64,000 nucleotides of DNA from Chryseobacterium nakagawai (lineage in GTDB: Bacteria; Bacteroidota; Bacteroidia; Flavobacteriales; Weeksellaceae). The translations under genes were made by a program, and so were the position numbers. A model generated the notes under the pieces. It saw only the letters and a program-made list of their open reading frames with translations. It was not told the DNA's origin and did not search any database. Below are positions 1 to 7,707 of the stretch, piece after piece. The stretch covers positions 3,712,501-3,776,500 of the forward strand of contig NZ_LR134386.1 of the NCBI RefSeq assembly GCF_900637665.1, given 5' to 3'. Every line of letters begins with the position of its first letter. The stretch's first letter is position 1.

Positions 1-106
1 TAAAAAATACGGCAGGACGAAATGAACAAACTGATGGGTGTTGATAATGCTGTATTGGTGAAATTTACTCTATTGGTTAAGTGATCTTTAATATTGGAAA
101 ATATAA
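1..106 (-). pseudogene. decayed RHS core remnant
   Basis: Read on the minus strand, 106 to about 40 resembles the start of the RHS core that recurs in this locus ([16 protein letters not shown]). The readable part is DHLTNRVNF, and one extra base in the YIYQY codons breaks the frame. The nucleotide match to the intact copies near 6268-6295 is clear over about 35 bases and then fades. It has no start codon and no toxin tip. It is probably the 5' edge of a further RHS cassette lying left of the window. Seen directly as sequence similarity; the origin by decay is inferred. Confidence 0.55.
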
Positions 107-136
107 AAAAATCAAAATTCTTATTAAAGACAAAAA

Positions 137-157
137 CCACTGCAAAAATAGCAGTGG
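137..157 (-). terminator. hairpin terminator after immunity gene
   Basis: A perfect 7-bp stem (CCACTGC/GCAGTGG) with a 7-base loop is followed on the minus strand by GTTTTTG. It lies 65 bases past the stop of the 82-residue membrane-protein gene and probably ends that cassette's transcript. Confidence 0.6.
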
Positions 158-169
158 CATCTTTTATTT

Positions 170-200
170 GTTCAAAGTAAAAAGACTTTGAACAACAGCG
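170..200. repeat. hairpin-AGCG intercassette element, copy 1
   Basis: A perfect 9-bp inverted repeat (GTTCAAAGT/ACTTTGAAC, 170-178 and 185-193) is followed by AACAGCG. It sits just past an immunity gene, as do the other copies of this element family in the first 8 kb. The palindrome sequence varies between copies, while the trailing AGCG is kept. Confidence 0.45.
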
Positions 201-222
201 ATTTTTATATATTTGATACTGC

Positions 223-471
223 TCATTCCATAAAATGCCAATCTTGTCTTAGTATTGCTCCAAAAGAGAAACAAATTATTAGAAAAATAATTAATAAACT
301 ATTTAAAATATAATTCAGTAATATACTATCGTATGTGTAAATCAAATAAAAATTAATTGCCAGTAAAAATATTACTAAAGGAACTAACTCTAAAAAATCG
401 AAATCAAGGTATAAAAATATTACAGTAAAAACTGACGAAATAATCAAAATTATTTGTGGTAATTTTTTCAT
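223..471 (-). CDS. three-TM membrane protein, putative immunity protein
   Basis: This 82-residue protein is almost wholly hydrophobic, with about three membrane segments (roughly residues 5-22, 27-47 and 53-72) and a short polar C-terminus (RQDWHFME). I do not recognise a family. Its ATG overlaps the stop codon of the preceding RHS-tip gene by one base (TAATG on the minus strand), which implies translational coupling. In polymorphic toxin loci the small gene directly after the toxin tip usually encodes the cognate immunity protein, so that role is inferred from position. A membrane location would fit protection against a lipase acting on envelope lipids. A terminator follows at 137-157. Confidence 0.55.
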   Translation of the reverse strand: MKKLPQIILIISSVFTVIFLYLDFDFLELVPLVIFLLAINFYLIYTYDSILLNYILNSLLIIFLIICFSFGAILRQDWHFME

Positions 472-1181
472 TATTGATTGGGTATTAATTCTCTTTTTAC
501 TACTTCCGTAACTTTCTTACTTAAATCATTATCTATGCTTCTATGATCTGATTTAGGAGCTAGAACATTGATTACTTTAGTTGTTTTATTATCTTCTGAA
601 GTTGTCACTTTCTCACCACCATACAAGTTTTTTGTTTGACGATAATTAACGACTTTTGATACATTTTCAGATTTTATTTCTGTATCGGAAATAAAATCCA
701 TTATATCTAAAGTAACCATTAAATCCACTTTCAAATTCTTATTCTCATTTACTTTCTCTACAAGATTATCTCCACCTAAACTATGTCCTACAGCCGCTAC
801 CACACCATCAGGATGATTTTCATTGAAACTTGAAATTGTTGAGTTTATATCATTTTTTGTATTCTCATTTCGAGACGAGTCAAAAACTACAACTTTAGTG
901 TTGGAATTAGATAGACTCTGTAAAGCGCCTAACCCTTGTTTATCAACTGTTCCATCACCTCTATTTTGAGCTTGTGTATAACCTGCTCTTGTATTACCTG
1001 ACCAGCCTTGAACTACAACTACAAGATTTTGATACTTATCATTTTTTCTAAAATCTACAGCTTCAAGACCTTCTAATTCTCTTGCATCAACAACCCTATT
1101 TTCAGAAAAGTTATAATGGGATTGATAAGCATATTTTTCAGAAAGTGGATCTATATTAAAGAAACGACCTACATCCGGCAT
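471..1181 (-). CDS. RHS core fragment with lipase-like toxin tip (orphan cassette)
   Basis: The first 40 residues are the end of an RHS-associated core (MPDVGRFFNIDPLSEKYAYQSHYNF, shortened here to its key parts MPDVGRFFNIDPL and SHYNF). The open frame continues 5' of the ATG to about 1258 and reads YNYKYQGQELQETGFYSF, so the ATG is probably not a native start and the gene is a 5'-truncated cassette. The remaining 190 residues look like an alpha/beta-hydrolase of lipase type: nucleophile elbow GHSLGG near residue 134, a candidate Asp in LDIMD, and a candidate His in SDHRSID. Proposed role: an envelope-directed lipase toxin. It is followed with one-base overlap by a membrane protein that is the likely immunity partner. 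Function is inferred from motifs. Confidence 0.65.
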   Translation of the reverse strand: MPDVGRFFNIDPLSEKYAYQSHYNFSENRVVDARELEGLEAVDFRKNDKYQNLVVVVQGWSGNTRAGYTQAQNRGDGTVDKQGLGALQSLSNSNTKVVVFDSSRNENTKNDINSTISSFNENHPDGVVAAVGHSLGGDNLVEKVNENKNLKVDLMVTLDIMDFISDTEIKSENVSKVVNYRQTKNLYGGEKVTTSEDNKTTKVINVLAPKSDHRSIDNDLSKKVTEVVKRELIPNQ

Positions 1182-1339
1182 ATAATTTCTCCACTTAAAT
1201 GAGTAAAAACCTGTCTCTTGTAACTCTTGTCCTTGATACTTATAATTATAAGTAACCTGGCATTTTACGAGGTTTTATTTAATATCCGCTAAAAGTTTTA
1301 GAATACGTAGCAAGGATGGTTGTTATTATTACTTCACAA

Positions 1340-1367
1340 CACGAAAAGATTCGTGTAGCAGCGTAGG
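1340..1367. repeat. hairpin-AGCG intercassette element, copy 2
   Basis: CACGAA (1340-1345) pairs with TTCGTG (1350-1355) and is followed by TAGCAGCGTAGGG. It abuts the stop codon of the lipoprotein gene at 1369. The same hairpin sequence occurs at 2831-2846. Confidence 0.5.
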
Positions 1368-1368
1368 G

Positions 1369-1779
1369 TTATTTTATATAATATAATCCTTTAAGATTTA
1401 CTGTAGTGTATAAATCATAAATTCCATTTTTTGCGTCTGTACATATTTGCGTATTTTCTTCATAATTATAACACATACTGTCTATCAAATTAACTGGAGA
1501 CATTTTTACTCCATTTATGATAGGGGTTTGAGAACTTCTGGAATCTAAATTTAAATCATAATTATTTCCTATTTTTATTTTTTTATAGTGTTTTGTTATA
1601 TGCTCTTTTTTAGATACTATTTTAAAAATAGAATTATTTCGTTCTGCATAAATCAAATAATAATTATTAATAGAATCTATCTTATAAATAGTATATGTGG
1701 GTAAAACATTTTTAAAATGTTTGTAATTATTACATGATATCAATGTAAAAAAAATAATTAGTATTATAGCTTTTTTCAT
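1369..1779 (-). CDS. lipoprotein, putative immunity protein
   Basis: This 136-residue protein starts with a lipoprotein signal (MKKAIILIIFFTLISCNN; lipobox LISC with Cys16), so it should be anchored in the envelope. The mature part is polar and contains DSMCYNYEENTQICTD, with two cysteines that could pair. No family recognised. Once a one-base frameshift in the upstream RHS tip is repaired, that tip ends at 1792, only 12 bases before this ATG. This is the usual toxin-immunity spacing of the locus. Role as immunity protein is inferred from position and from the repeated pattern in the neighbouring cassettes. Confidence 0.55.
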   Translation of the reverse strand: MKKAIILIIFFTLISCNNYKHFKNVLPTYTIYKIDSINNYYLIYAERNNSIFKIVSKKEHITKHYKKIKIGNNYDLNLDSRSSQTPIINGVKMSPVNLIDSMCYNYEENTQICTDAKNGIYDLYTTVNLKGLYYIK

Positions 1780-1862
1780 TATAAGTTTTATTTATGGGTA
1801 TGTCATTATTACTGTTCCACTTGGCAATGTATAATCAACTCTGGCAGCTCCTGTATATGTAC

Positions 1863-2903
1863 TTATTTTATTACCCATAGCATCATAAACATTTCGTTAA
1901 TTTTTAGATTTTGAGGAGTCGCAGACATATGCGCATCCCAATATTGGCTATTTTTTTTGAGATCAGGCAAAGGACCATTGAAATCAGGCCTTCCAGATGG
2001 AGGTGAAGCATCTATACCGGTATTTTTTGTTTTTAATCCTGCTTGATAAGATTCAGTAAATTCATGTAAAGTTAATGATCCATTAGTTCCCATTGAATCA
2101 TCAGCAGTACTTAAAACAGTTGGGTTCAATTCTTGATATGTATTTACTATTTTACTAAAAGATGTGCCTTCTTTATTTAATAAAAGACTAGTTTTTGTTC
2201 CCATAAAAGCACCTCCAACATATAAATTCCCTGTTGATGTAACTTTTGTATTCTCTGCTTTGGCATTGACAATAACGGAATGATCATCAATTGCATTAGC
2301 TAATTGCTGAGCATCTCCAGATAGTTTTTTACTGAGATTATTTTGTTTATAGGAAACTTTACCATTACTATCTTTACTTAAAGTAAGTTCAGAAGAAACC
2401 GATTTTTGCAATTCTTTTAACGCAGCATCTGCTGCACCTCCAGTAATAATTACATCTTTATTTTGTCTTCCATCTGGATCAATGAATCTGATTGGATTGT
2501 TAAAAGCATAATTATAAGGACTATGTCTCGTCATTTTCTCTCCCAATGGGTCTATAACGCCCCATCTTCCCAGATCAGGCATATACATCCTAGCGCCATA
2601 ATCATACATACCCGTCTCTTGCAACTCCTTTCCATTGTACTTGTAACTATATAATCCTCCAAAATTAGAAGTTCCAAACATTCCTGAGATATGGTTGAGT
2701 CCAAAAGGATAATAGTTGTTAGTATCGGTAATTTCCAGAACACCTGCGCTGTCTTTCCCAAAACTCACTCTGGTATTTCCTAAGTGATCTTTATACTGGT
2801 AAATATAGATAATTCTTAATAAAAATGCCACACGAAAGGATTCGTGCGGGAACGGGATATTTTTATTAATCAGAAAAAATAAAGATTTTGTAAAAAAATG
2901 CAA
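1863..2903 (-). CDS. RHS core fragment with HExxE-type toxin tip, frameshifted
   Basis: RHS homology begins at about 2815 ([16 protein letters not shown]); the 30 residues before it have no counterpart in the other copies and are probably not native. The core runs to DPDGR near residue 142. The tip follows, with LHEFTESY near residue 276, a possible HExxE metal-binding motif of a zincin-like peptidase. The frame ends at 1863 with an odd tail (EMFMMLWVIK). Adding one A to the GAAATG run at 1892-1895 restores NVYDAMGNKISTYTGAARV and continues to a stop at 1792-1794, 12 bases before the lipoprotein gene. The present frame is therefore best read as a frameshifted cassette. The metallopeptidase reading is tentative, as the second histidine is missing. 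Confidence 0.6.
   Translation of the reverse strand: MHFFTKSLFFLINKNIPFPHESFRVAFLLRIIYIYQYKDHLGNTRVSFGKDSAGVLEITDTNNYYPFGLNHISGMFGTSNFGGLYSYKYNGKELQETGMYDYGARMYMPDLGRWGVIDPLGEKMTRHSPYNYAFNNPIRFIDPDGRQNKDVIITGGAADAALKELQKSVSSELTLSKDSNGKVSYKQNNLSKKLSGDAQQLANAIDDHSVIVNAKAENTKVTSTGNLYVGGAFMGTKTSLLLNKEGTSFSKIVNTYQELNPTVLSTADDSMGTNGSLTLHEFTESYQAGLKTKNTGIDASPPSGRPDFNGPLPDLKKNSQYWDAHMSATPQNLKINEMFMMLWVIK
2831..2858. repeat. hairpin intercassette element, copy 3
   Basis: CACGAA/TTCGTG stem (2831-2836 and 2841-2846) followed by CGGGAACGGGA. It lies directly 5' of the point where RHS homology of the cassette begins. It is the same hairpin as at 1340 but with a degenerate tail. Confidence 0.4.
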
Positions 2904-2944
2904 TAATATAACACAGAAAATCTCAGATATGTGAGGTTTTTCTT

Positions 2945-2987
2945 ATCTACAGAGGAACGAGCGAGATCCTCGCATCAGCGGGGGAGG
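2945..2987. repeat. hairpin-AGCGGGGG intercassette element, copy 4
   Basis: ATCTAC leads into GCGAG/CTCGC (2961-2965 and 2969-2973), then CAGCGGGGGAGG. The order ATCTAC, palindrome, CAGCGGGG is shared with copy 5 at 3082-3117 and, more weakly, with the copies at 7471 and 7661. Confidence 0.5.
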
Positions 2988-3049
2988 AACTTTAAAGACA
3001 ATTATAAAATTCTGATAATAGACTTTTAAAGCCATTTTTGTAATACAAA

Positions 3050-3119
3050 ACCCACCGCAAAAAACGGTGGGTTTGTTTTTATCTACCGACACGAGCGAGA
3101 CGCTCGCGCCAGCGGGGCC
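3050..3119. repeat. terminator plus hairpin-AGCGGGG element, copy 5
   Basis: An 8-bp perfect stem (ACCCACCG/CGGTGGGT, 3050-3057 and 3065-3072) with flanking A and T runs is followed by ATCTACC, a 6-bp palindrome (CGAGCG/CGCTCG, 3092-3106) and CCAGCGGGG. It ends three bases from the stop codon of the next lipoprotein gene (3122). The first hairpin can act as a terminator for that gene. Confidence 0.55.
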
Positions 3120-3121
3120 AC

Positions 3122-3679
3122 TCATTGAGTAGCTTTGGTTATTTTTATTGTCTTAAAAATTTCTAAAAATATTTTTTTATTTTCATCACTTAAATTATTG
3201 CTTATTATAGCAAACTTATTTTTGTGAATATCTACGCTATCAAAATAAATACCAACTAGTCCTTTATTAGGTTTCTTAGGAAGCATGACTTGAGCAATAT
3301 TCCTATTAATAGTATCATAGTAATAGTAATTATCATTAAATACACCGTTTTTATAATCTATATCTAAGTTAGGTGTATAATAAATCCTTGCTCCTTTTGA
3401 TCCAACTCTTCTGTAAACTTCTTTTTCTTCAGTAATTGAATAATCTTCAACAAAAGGCTTATAATAAGAACCTAAATAGACAGTCCCAATCGATTTTTTA
3501 TTAGAAAGGATATCATAAATTTCAGCATCTTCACTATTCGTTTTTTTTAATAAAAAACCTACAGGCATTTCAAAACTGACATTTTTAATGCTACTTTTTT
3601 TAAGCTTATATCCTTTCTTATCTTGTTGACAAGAATAAACTGTAGTTATTAAAGTCAATATTATAAATATATTTTTCAT
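3122..3679 (-). CDS. lipoprotein, putative immunity protein
   Basis: This 185-residue protein has a lipoprotein signal (MKNIFIILTLITTVYSCQQ; lipobox VYSC, Cys17). The mature part has alternating strand-like segments (SFEMPVGFLLKK, GTVYLGSYYKPF, RIYYTPNLDIDY) and looks like a small compact beta-rich domain. I do not recognise a family. It starts four bases after the stop of the HELGHMLGLGE-bearing RHS tip and is followed by a terminator-hairpin element. Position and export suggest that it neutralises that metalloprotease-like tip in the periplasm; this is inferred. Confidence 0.55.
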   Translation of the reverse strand: MKNIFIILTLITTVYSCQQDKKGYKLKKSSIKNVSFEMPVGFLLKKTNSEDAEIYDILSNKKSIGTVYLGSYYKPFVEDYSITEEKEVYRRVGSKGARIYYTPNLDIDYKNGVFNDNYYYYDTINRNIAQVMLPKKPNKGLVGIYFDSVDIHKNKFAIISNNLSDENKKIFLEIFKTIKITKATQ

Positions 3680-3683
3680 CCCT

Positions 3684-4796
3684 TTATCGAGTGTTTATTT
3701 CATTAAAGTTTTCAACTGCTTTTTTTAATTCCGATGACCTTCTAAAATTTGGATTATTTCCAGGTGTAGAAGCTTTGTATACATCTCCCTGCTTTACATT
3801 TAAAGGGACCCAGGCAGCTTCTGCTCTTTGTTGTGTAGTTACATTGAAACGCCCATTATTATCCATAATAGTATTTGAATTTTCATTAAGATATAGAGTT
3901 ACAGCCTGTTTGTATCCTTCACCTAGTCCTAGCATATGACCTAATTCATGAAATATAGTATGTTTAAAATCACCCCCTTGATAATTAACAATTCCAATTT
4001 GTCCTCCAATTCCTTCTGTTAAACCATTTGCACTAGTTCCGTCTTTACTACTATAAACATCTTTTGATGTAATTGTCATAACATTTGCTGTTCCTTTGAT
4101 TTCATTTGCATCGGTAATTACTTTATATGCAATTGATAAATTTTTAATATTATCATCTTGCTGTATTTTACCATTTGCTAACGATCTGTTTGCTTGCCCG
4201 TTGAATTCATTCCACCCTATAACCCCTTGTGATCCAAATCCTGCTTTCGATAGATTCAAGCCTTCAGGATTATATATTAATAAAGTCATCGTCATGGATA
4301 CATCTCTTGATACATATTGTGTTCCAGAAGAATATGTCTTGGTATTTTTTGATAATACTTTTGTGATAATATCAGGTGGTATTGGTGCACGTCCATCAGG
4401 ATCAATAAATCGTAATGGATTATCAAACGCATAGCTATAGCTATATGGACTGTGGCGAGTCATCTTCTCTGCCAATGGATCCACAACTCCCCATCTACCT
4501 AAATCCGGCATATACATTCTCGCTCCATAATCATACATACCAGTCTCCTGCAGCTCCTTGCCGTTGTACTTGTAACTATATAACCCTCCAAAATTAGAAG
4601 TTCCAAACATTCCTGAGATATGGTTGAGGCCAAAAGGATAATAGTTATTCGTATCGGTAACTTCAAGAGCACCTGCGCTGTTTCTTGCGAAACTTACCCT
4701 TACATTTCCTAAATGATCTTGGTACTGGTAAATATACTGATCATTTTTGTAAGGCAAGACCCTCGCAATTTGCAAGGGTCTTTTTTTATAACTCAT
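3684..4796 (-). CDS. RHS core fragment with metzincin-like toxin tip (orphan cassette)
   Basis: RHS homology starts at about residue 20 (YIYQYQDHLGNVRVSF) and ends at DPDGR near residue 132, so this is a C-terminal cassette lacking the shell-forming N-terminal 800 residues. The first 19 residues are translated from intergenic sequence and may not be real. The tip, about 235 residues, contains HELGHMLGLGE near residue 282, a classic HExxHxxGxxE/H zinc-binding signature, and SNTIMDN further on, which resembles the Met-turn of metzincins. It is predicted to be a zinc metallopeptidase toxin. The lipoprotein gene four bases downstream is its likely immunity gene. No promoter is visible, so the cassette may be silent or read through. 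Confidence 0.7.
   Translation of the reverse strand: MSYKKRPLQIARVLPYKNDQYIYQYQDHLGNVRVSFARNSAGALEVTDTNNYYPFGLNHISGMFGTSNFGGLYSYKYNGKELQETGMYDYGARMYMPDLGRWGVVDPLAEKMTRHSPYSYSYAFDNPLRFIDPDGRAPIPPDIITKVLSKNTKTYSSGTQYVSRDVSMTMTLLIYNPEGLNLSKAGFGSQGVIGWNEFNGQANRSLANGKIQQDDNIKNLSIAYKVITDANEIKGTANVMTITSKDVYSSKDGTSANGLTEGIGGQIGIVNYQGGDFKHTIFHELGHMLGLGEGYKQAVTLYLNENSNTIMDNNGRFNVTTQQRAEAAWVPLNVKQGDVYKASTPGNNPNFRRSSELKKAVENFNEINTR
4757..4788 (+). terminator. hairpin with T-run between cassettes
   Basis: AGACCCT (4757-4763) pairs with AGGGTCT (4775-4781) with extra inner pairing, then TTTTTTTAT follows on the plus strand. No plus-strand gene precedes it, so its terminator polarity is unexplained. It separates the immunity gene of cassette 4 from the RHS tip of cassette 3. 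Confidence 0.45.
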
Positions 4797-4812
4797 ATCA
4801 AACGAGAAATAG

Positions 4813-5343
4813 TTAAAAAGGAATTCCTTCTGATATATAATCTTTTTGTGATCCTTTTTCTCTGAATATAATTTTATTAGGAAATAAATATCCTTTTAAA
4901 TAGATGATTTTAAAGACATAAAGTTTATGAGAAGGAATAATATTATTTTGTATAACACTATAGGTCTTATTATTAATTGGAATTAAATTAATATCGCTTC
5001 CAAATTTTCCCCAATATTTAATATTAGTATTTTTACGATGTAAATCAATTTTCTGTACATCTTTTTTATCATACGAAAAGTAGAGAATTCTACTTTTTAC
5101 CTCAGATATATAGCCGCTTATAGCCAAGCTATCTTGGTCAAACGTAAACTGCGATAGCATATGTTTTTTAATTCTAATTTTATTTTTAGTATTCAAAATG
5201 TAGTAATACGTTATAGTATCTTTTTGATTTGGATAATATGAATCTTTTATAACTGAATACTTAATTCTAACTTGATTTTTTTGTCCAAACAAAAAAGCAT
5301 AATTTATTATAAATAACATAATAAATATTTTACTCAATAGCAT
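4813..5343 (-). CDS. exported protein, putative immunity protein
   Basis: I chose the ATG at 5343 because it gives a clean signal peptide (MLLSKIFIMLFIINYAFLFG) and overlaps the toxin-tip stop (5330) by 14 bases; a longer frame to 5373 would only add ten residues from inside the toxin gene. The mature 155 residues are rich in Lys, Tyr and Ile, strand-like (ITYYYILNTKNKIRIKKH, SGYISEVKSRILYF), with no cysteine and no family that I recognise. It follows the HEIKAH-bearing RHS tip and is therefore its probable immunity protein, acting in the periplasm. Confidence 0.55.
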   Translation of the reverse strand: MLLSKIFIMLFIINYAFLFGQKNQVRIKYSVIKDSYYPNQKDTITYYYILNTKNKIRIKKHMLSQFTFDQDSLAISGYISEVKSRILYFSYDKKDVQKIDLHRKNTNIKYWGKFGSDINLIPINNKTYSVIQNNIIPSHKLYVFKIIYLKGYLFPNKIIFREKGSQKDYISEGIPF

Positions 5344-7306
5344 TCTCATCTTTTGGTTTAGTATTACTTTCATAAACTGTTTTAAGTTGTTTCATTATTG
5401 TTTCAGCAGGACTTCCTGCTTTGGGAGATATATCATCTCTCATTAAACCTGCCGTTTTAGAACCATATGCTTCATGTTGATCTTTACTTCCAACTAAATC
5501 CACATGGGCTTTAATTTCATGATAAATTGTCTCAGCATTATCGTAGTCATTTTTGTCCTTTCCTCCCGATCTTTCAGAATGATATTTTTCAGCCTTTTCA
5601 GTAGATGAAAAATATCCATTGTCAGGATTGGTATTCAATAAGATCATTGCAATATTTTTTCCTTTGCTTTTACTTACATCTACATTATTAAAAGGCTTAA
5701 ATTCAGATATTTCCGATTTTGGATCTATATTTATTTTACCATCTTTCACCACAGTAGTTTTTTCAATACCATACGAGGTTCTACCTGCTGCTCCTTCTTT
5801 TGTCGGAATTGAACCAAAACCAATATAAATATCTGTTGTCTTAGATTTACTGTATTTATTCCATAATTGTTTACCTGCACTAGTTTGTAAAAGTATTTTC
5901 TTTGCCTGTGAAAAATTTACATTTGATCCTACTATTATTATATCTTTTCCCTGCCTACCGTCGGGATCAATAAATCTTAAAGGATTGTTAAAAGCATAAT
6001 TATAAGGACTATGACGTGTCATCTTCTCTGCCAATGGATCCACAACGCCCCATCTTCCTAGATCCGGCATATACATTCTTGCTCCATAATCGTACATTCC
6101 CGTCTCTTGCAGCTCCTTACCATTGTACTTGTAACTATATAATCCTCCAAAATTAGAAGTTCCAAACATTCCTGAGATATGGTTGAGACCAAAAGGATAA
6201 TAGTTATTCGTATCGGTAACTTCCAGAACACCTGCGCTGTCTTTGGCAAAACTTACCCGGGTATTGCCTAAGTGATCTTTATATTGGTAAATATAACGGT
6301 TTTCTGTGAAACTGTAAAAACCTTCTGAAGTGGGTACAAAATCCAGTTTCCATGCTGGCGGATCTCCTATATTAGGAAAAGTTTTTCCGAGATTTCCGTA
6401 AGCCTGTTCTTCAAAAGCAGATTCGGTACGACAGGTCAGACAGAGTCCTCCACCCTCCCGGTATGAGTATTGGAAGCCATCCAGATAATCGGTCATACTG
6501 GTTCTAGCCGATCCTCTCGGAGGCCGCGTTGAATACGTTTTTCTTAGTTTGGTTCCATCTGCACGGTATAAATACATCAAGTTAGCATTAAATGGTTGCC
6601 CAATTATAGGATTTGCATTACTAATTGTGAAAGCATTGGGAAGGTTAAGGTGATTATAATCAATAGTATTCATCCCTTTATCTTTCATATTAATCATATT
6701 TCCGTTCACATCATAATCTATTATATTATTTCCGCCTTCATACCCGGTATCATTCATTGCAGATTCTATCACCTGATTCAGGCGGTTTCCGGTGTATTTA
6801 TATTCAAGGTTATCTACCAATGCAGGAGTTTGACCTGATATTGGGGTGGCTTTTCGTTGCAGGGTATTAATGTTTCCATTCAGGTCATAAGTAAGATATT
6901 CATCAAAATTACCATTGCCAGGATTAGTGGCATTAGGTTCTGAGTAAAAGCCATTTTTTAAACGGTTCAGAGGATCATATTCATAGTTGTATCTTTTCAG
7001 AATGTCTTCTGAAGAATTCTTCCAGTCGATCTCTGCAATATTTCCGTTAAACTTCCCGGGTGATTTTGCTGAAGATACAGGATTATGATATTTTATTTCA
7101 TAGCCAAACAATCTTCCATTTAGATTCGAAGGATCATTGATCTTAGTCATCCAACCACGGATATTGTACTTATAATCCATCTGCTGAAGCGCAGATCCTG
7201 CAGCAATTCCCCCCACTTTTTTAGATTCCAGCTGCGAAAGTTCATTATACGTATTCTGGGTAAGGATTTCCACAGGATTAGCATCTACCTGATGTTTGTG
7301 AACCAA
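5330..7306 (-). CDS. 5'-truncated RHS protein with HEIKAH toxin tip
   Basis: The 658 residues match residues about 500-945 of the full-length RHS protein at 8156-11653 almost word for word ([29 protein letters not shown]), then diverge after DPDGRQ near residue 447. The only start in frame near the 5' end is TTG; the first ATG is at 7180. Homology continues upstream to about 7425 but in another frame: one A is missing in GGAACCG near 7362. The copy is thus both deleted and frameshifted. The tip of about 210 residues contains IYHEIKAHVDL, a possible HExxxH metal site, and a GKDIIIVG start shared with other tips. Likely a partner to the exported protein that overlaps its 3' end. Toxin nature is inferred. 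Confidence 0.65.
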   Translation of the reverse strand: MVHKHQVDANPVEILTQNTYNELSQLESKKVGGIAAGSALQQMDYKYNIRGWMTKINDPSNLNGRLFGYEIKYHNPVSSAKSPGKFNGNIAEIDWKNSSEDILKRYNYEYDPLNRLKNGFYSEPNATNPGNGNFDEYLTYDLNGNINTLQRKATPISGQTPALVDNLEYKYTGNRLNQVIESAMNDTGYEGGNNIIDYDVNGNMINMKDKGMNTIDYNHLNLPNAFTISNANPIIGQPFNANLMYLYRADGTKLRKTYSTRPPRGSARTSMTDYLDGFQYSYREGGGLCLTCRTESAFEEQAYGNLGKTFPNIGDPPAWKLDFVPTSEGFYSFTENRYIYQYKDHLGNTRVSFAKDSAGVLEVTDTNNYYPFGLNHISGMFGTSNFGGLYSYKYNGKELQETGMYDYGARMYMPDLGRWGVVDPLAEKMTRHSPYNYAFNNPLRFIDPDGRQGKDIIIVGSNVNFSQAKKILLQTSAGKQLWNKYSKSKTTDIYIGFGSIPTKEGAAGRTSYGIEKTTVVKDGKINIDPKSEISEFKPFNNVDVSKSKGKNIAMILLNTNPDNGYFSSTEKAEKYHSERSGGKDKNDYDNAETIYHEIKAHVDLVGSKDQHEAYGSKTAGLMRDDISPKAGSPAETIMKQLKTVYESNTKPKDENAIE

Positions 7307-7426
7307 AAGTCTGTTCTGGTGGTCATAGTCAAAGGTTTGGGTGATGACTCTTTCTGTATCGGTTCCAACCTCTTATGTTTGGTGATCACTGTTTGAGCTA
7401 CTCCTGCAAAATCCAGCTTGGGATTT
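7307..7426 (-). pseudogene. frameshifted 5' extension of truncated RHS copy
   Basis: Minus-strand reading from about 7425 gives [19 protein letters not shown], identical to the intact RHS gene. The frame is then lost at 7362, and after adding one base it continues as [20 protein letters not shown] into the 5330-7306 frame. Homology stops abruptly at the codons for KLD, where intergenic sequence with a hairpin begins. This marks a deletion or duplication breakpoint. Confidence 0.7.
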
Positions 7427-7431
7427 ATAAG

Positions 7432-7505
7432 AACAGGCTGCTTTGAAAAAGCAACCTGTTTATATTTAATCTAGCGCGAGCAAAATAATCGCACCAGCGG
7501 GGGTT
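7432..7505. repeat. terminator-like hairpin plus AGCGGGGG element, copy 6
   Basis: AACAGG...CCTGTT (7432-7460, with inner GCTTT/AAAGC pairing) is followed by ATCTAGCGCGAGC...ATCGCACCAGCGGGGG. The layout equals that of copy 5: hairpin, ATCTA, imperfect palindrome, CCAGCGGGG. It touches the RHS breakpoint at about 7426. Confidence 0.45.
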
Positions 7506-7631
7506 TATTCATTACCACAAATATAAAAAATTCAGTCCTTTTATCCTATACCTAAACATTATCCCAAAGATTTATTTCTATTGTTCTGTTTTCATTTACA
7601 AAACAGAAAAACAGAACAACATAAAACACAA

Positions 7632-7694
7632 AACCCTAGCAAAATGCGAGGATTTATTTTATCTACCACACGATAATCGTATGTTAGCAGGAGG
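7632..7694. repeat. terminator-like hairpin plus AGCAGG element, copy 7
   Basis: ACCCTAGC/GCGAGG imperfect stem (7633-7651), T-rich run, ATCTACC, the palindrome ACGAT/ATCGT (7670-7680) and TTAGCAGGAGG. It lies 13 bases past the stop of the immunity lipoprotein gene (7708) and may end the RHS operon transcript. Sequence 7510-7630 between copies 6 and 7 holds no gene I can support. Confidence 0.45.
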
Positions 7695-7707
7695 ATTAAA
7701 AAATATC

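Noticed and set aside
2552..2761. ORF of 69 codons inside an RHS core, and similar ones at 6058-6249, 2463-2654 and 4415-4597
   Set aside because: They lie in other frames of the repeated RHS core and recur only because the core is repeated.
2943..3125. 60-codon minus-strand frame between cassettes
   Set aside because: It translates the terminator-hairpin elements and has no coding character.
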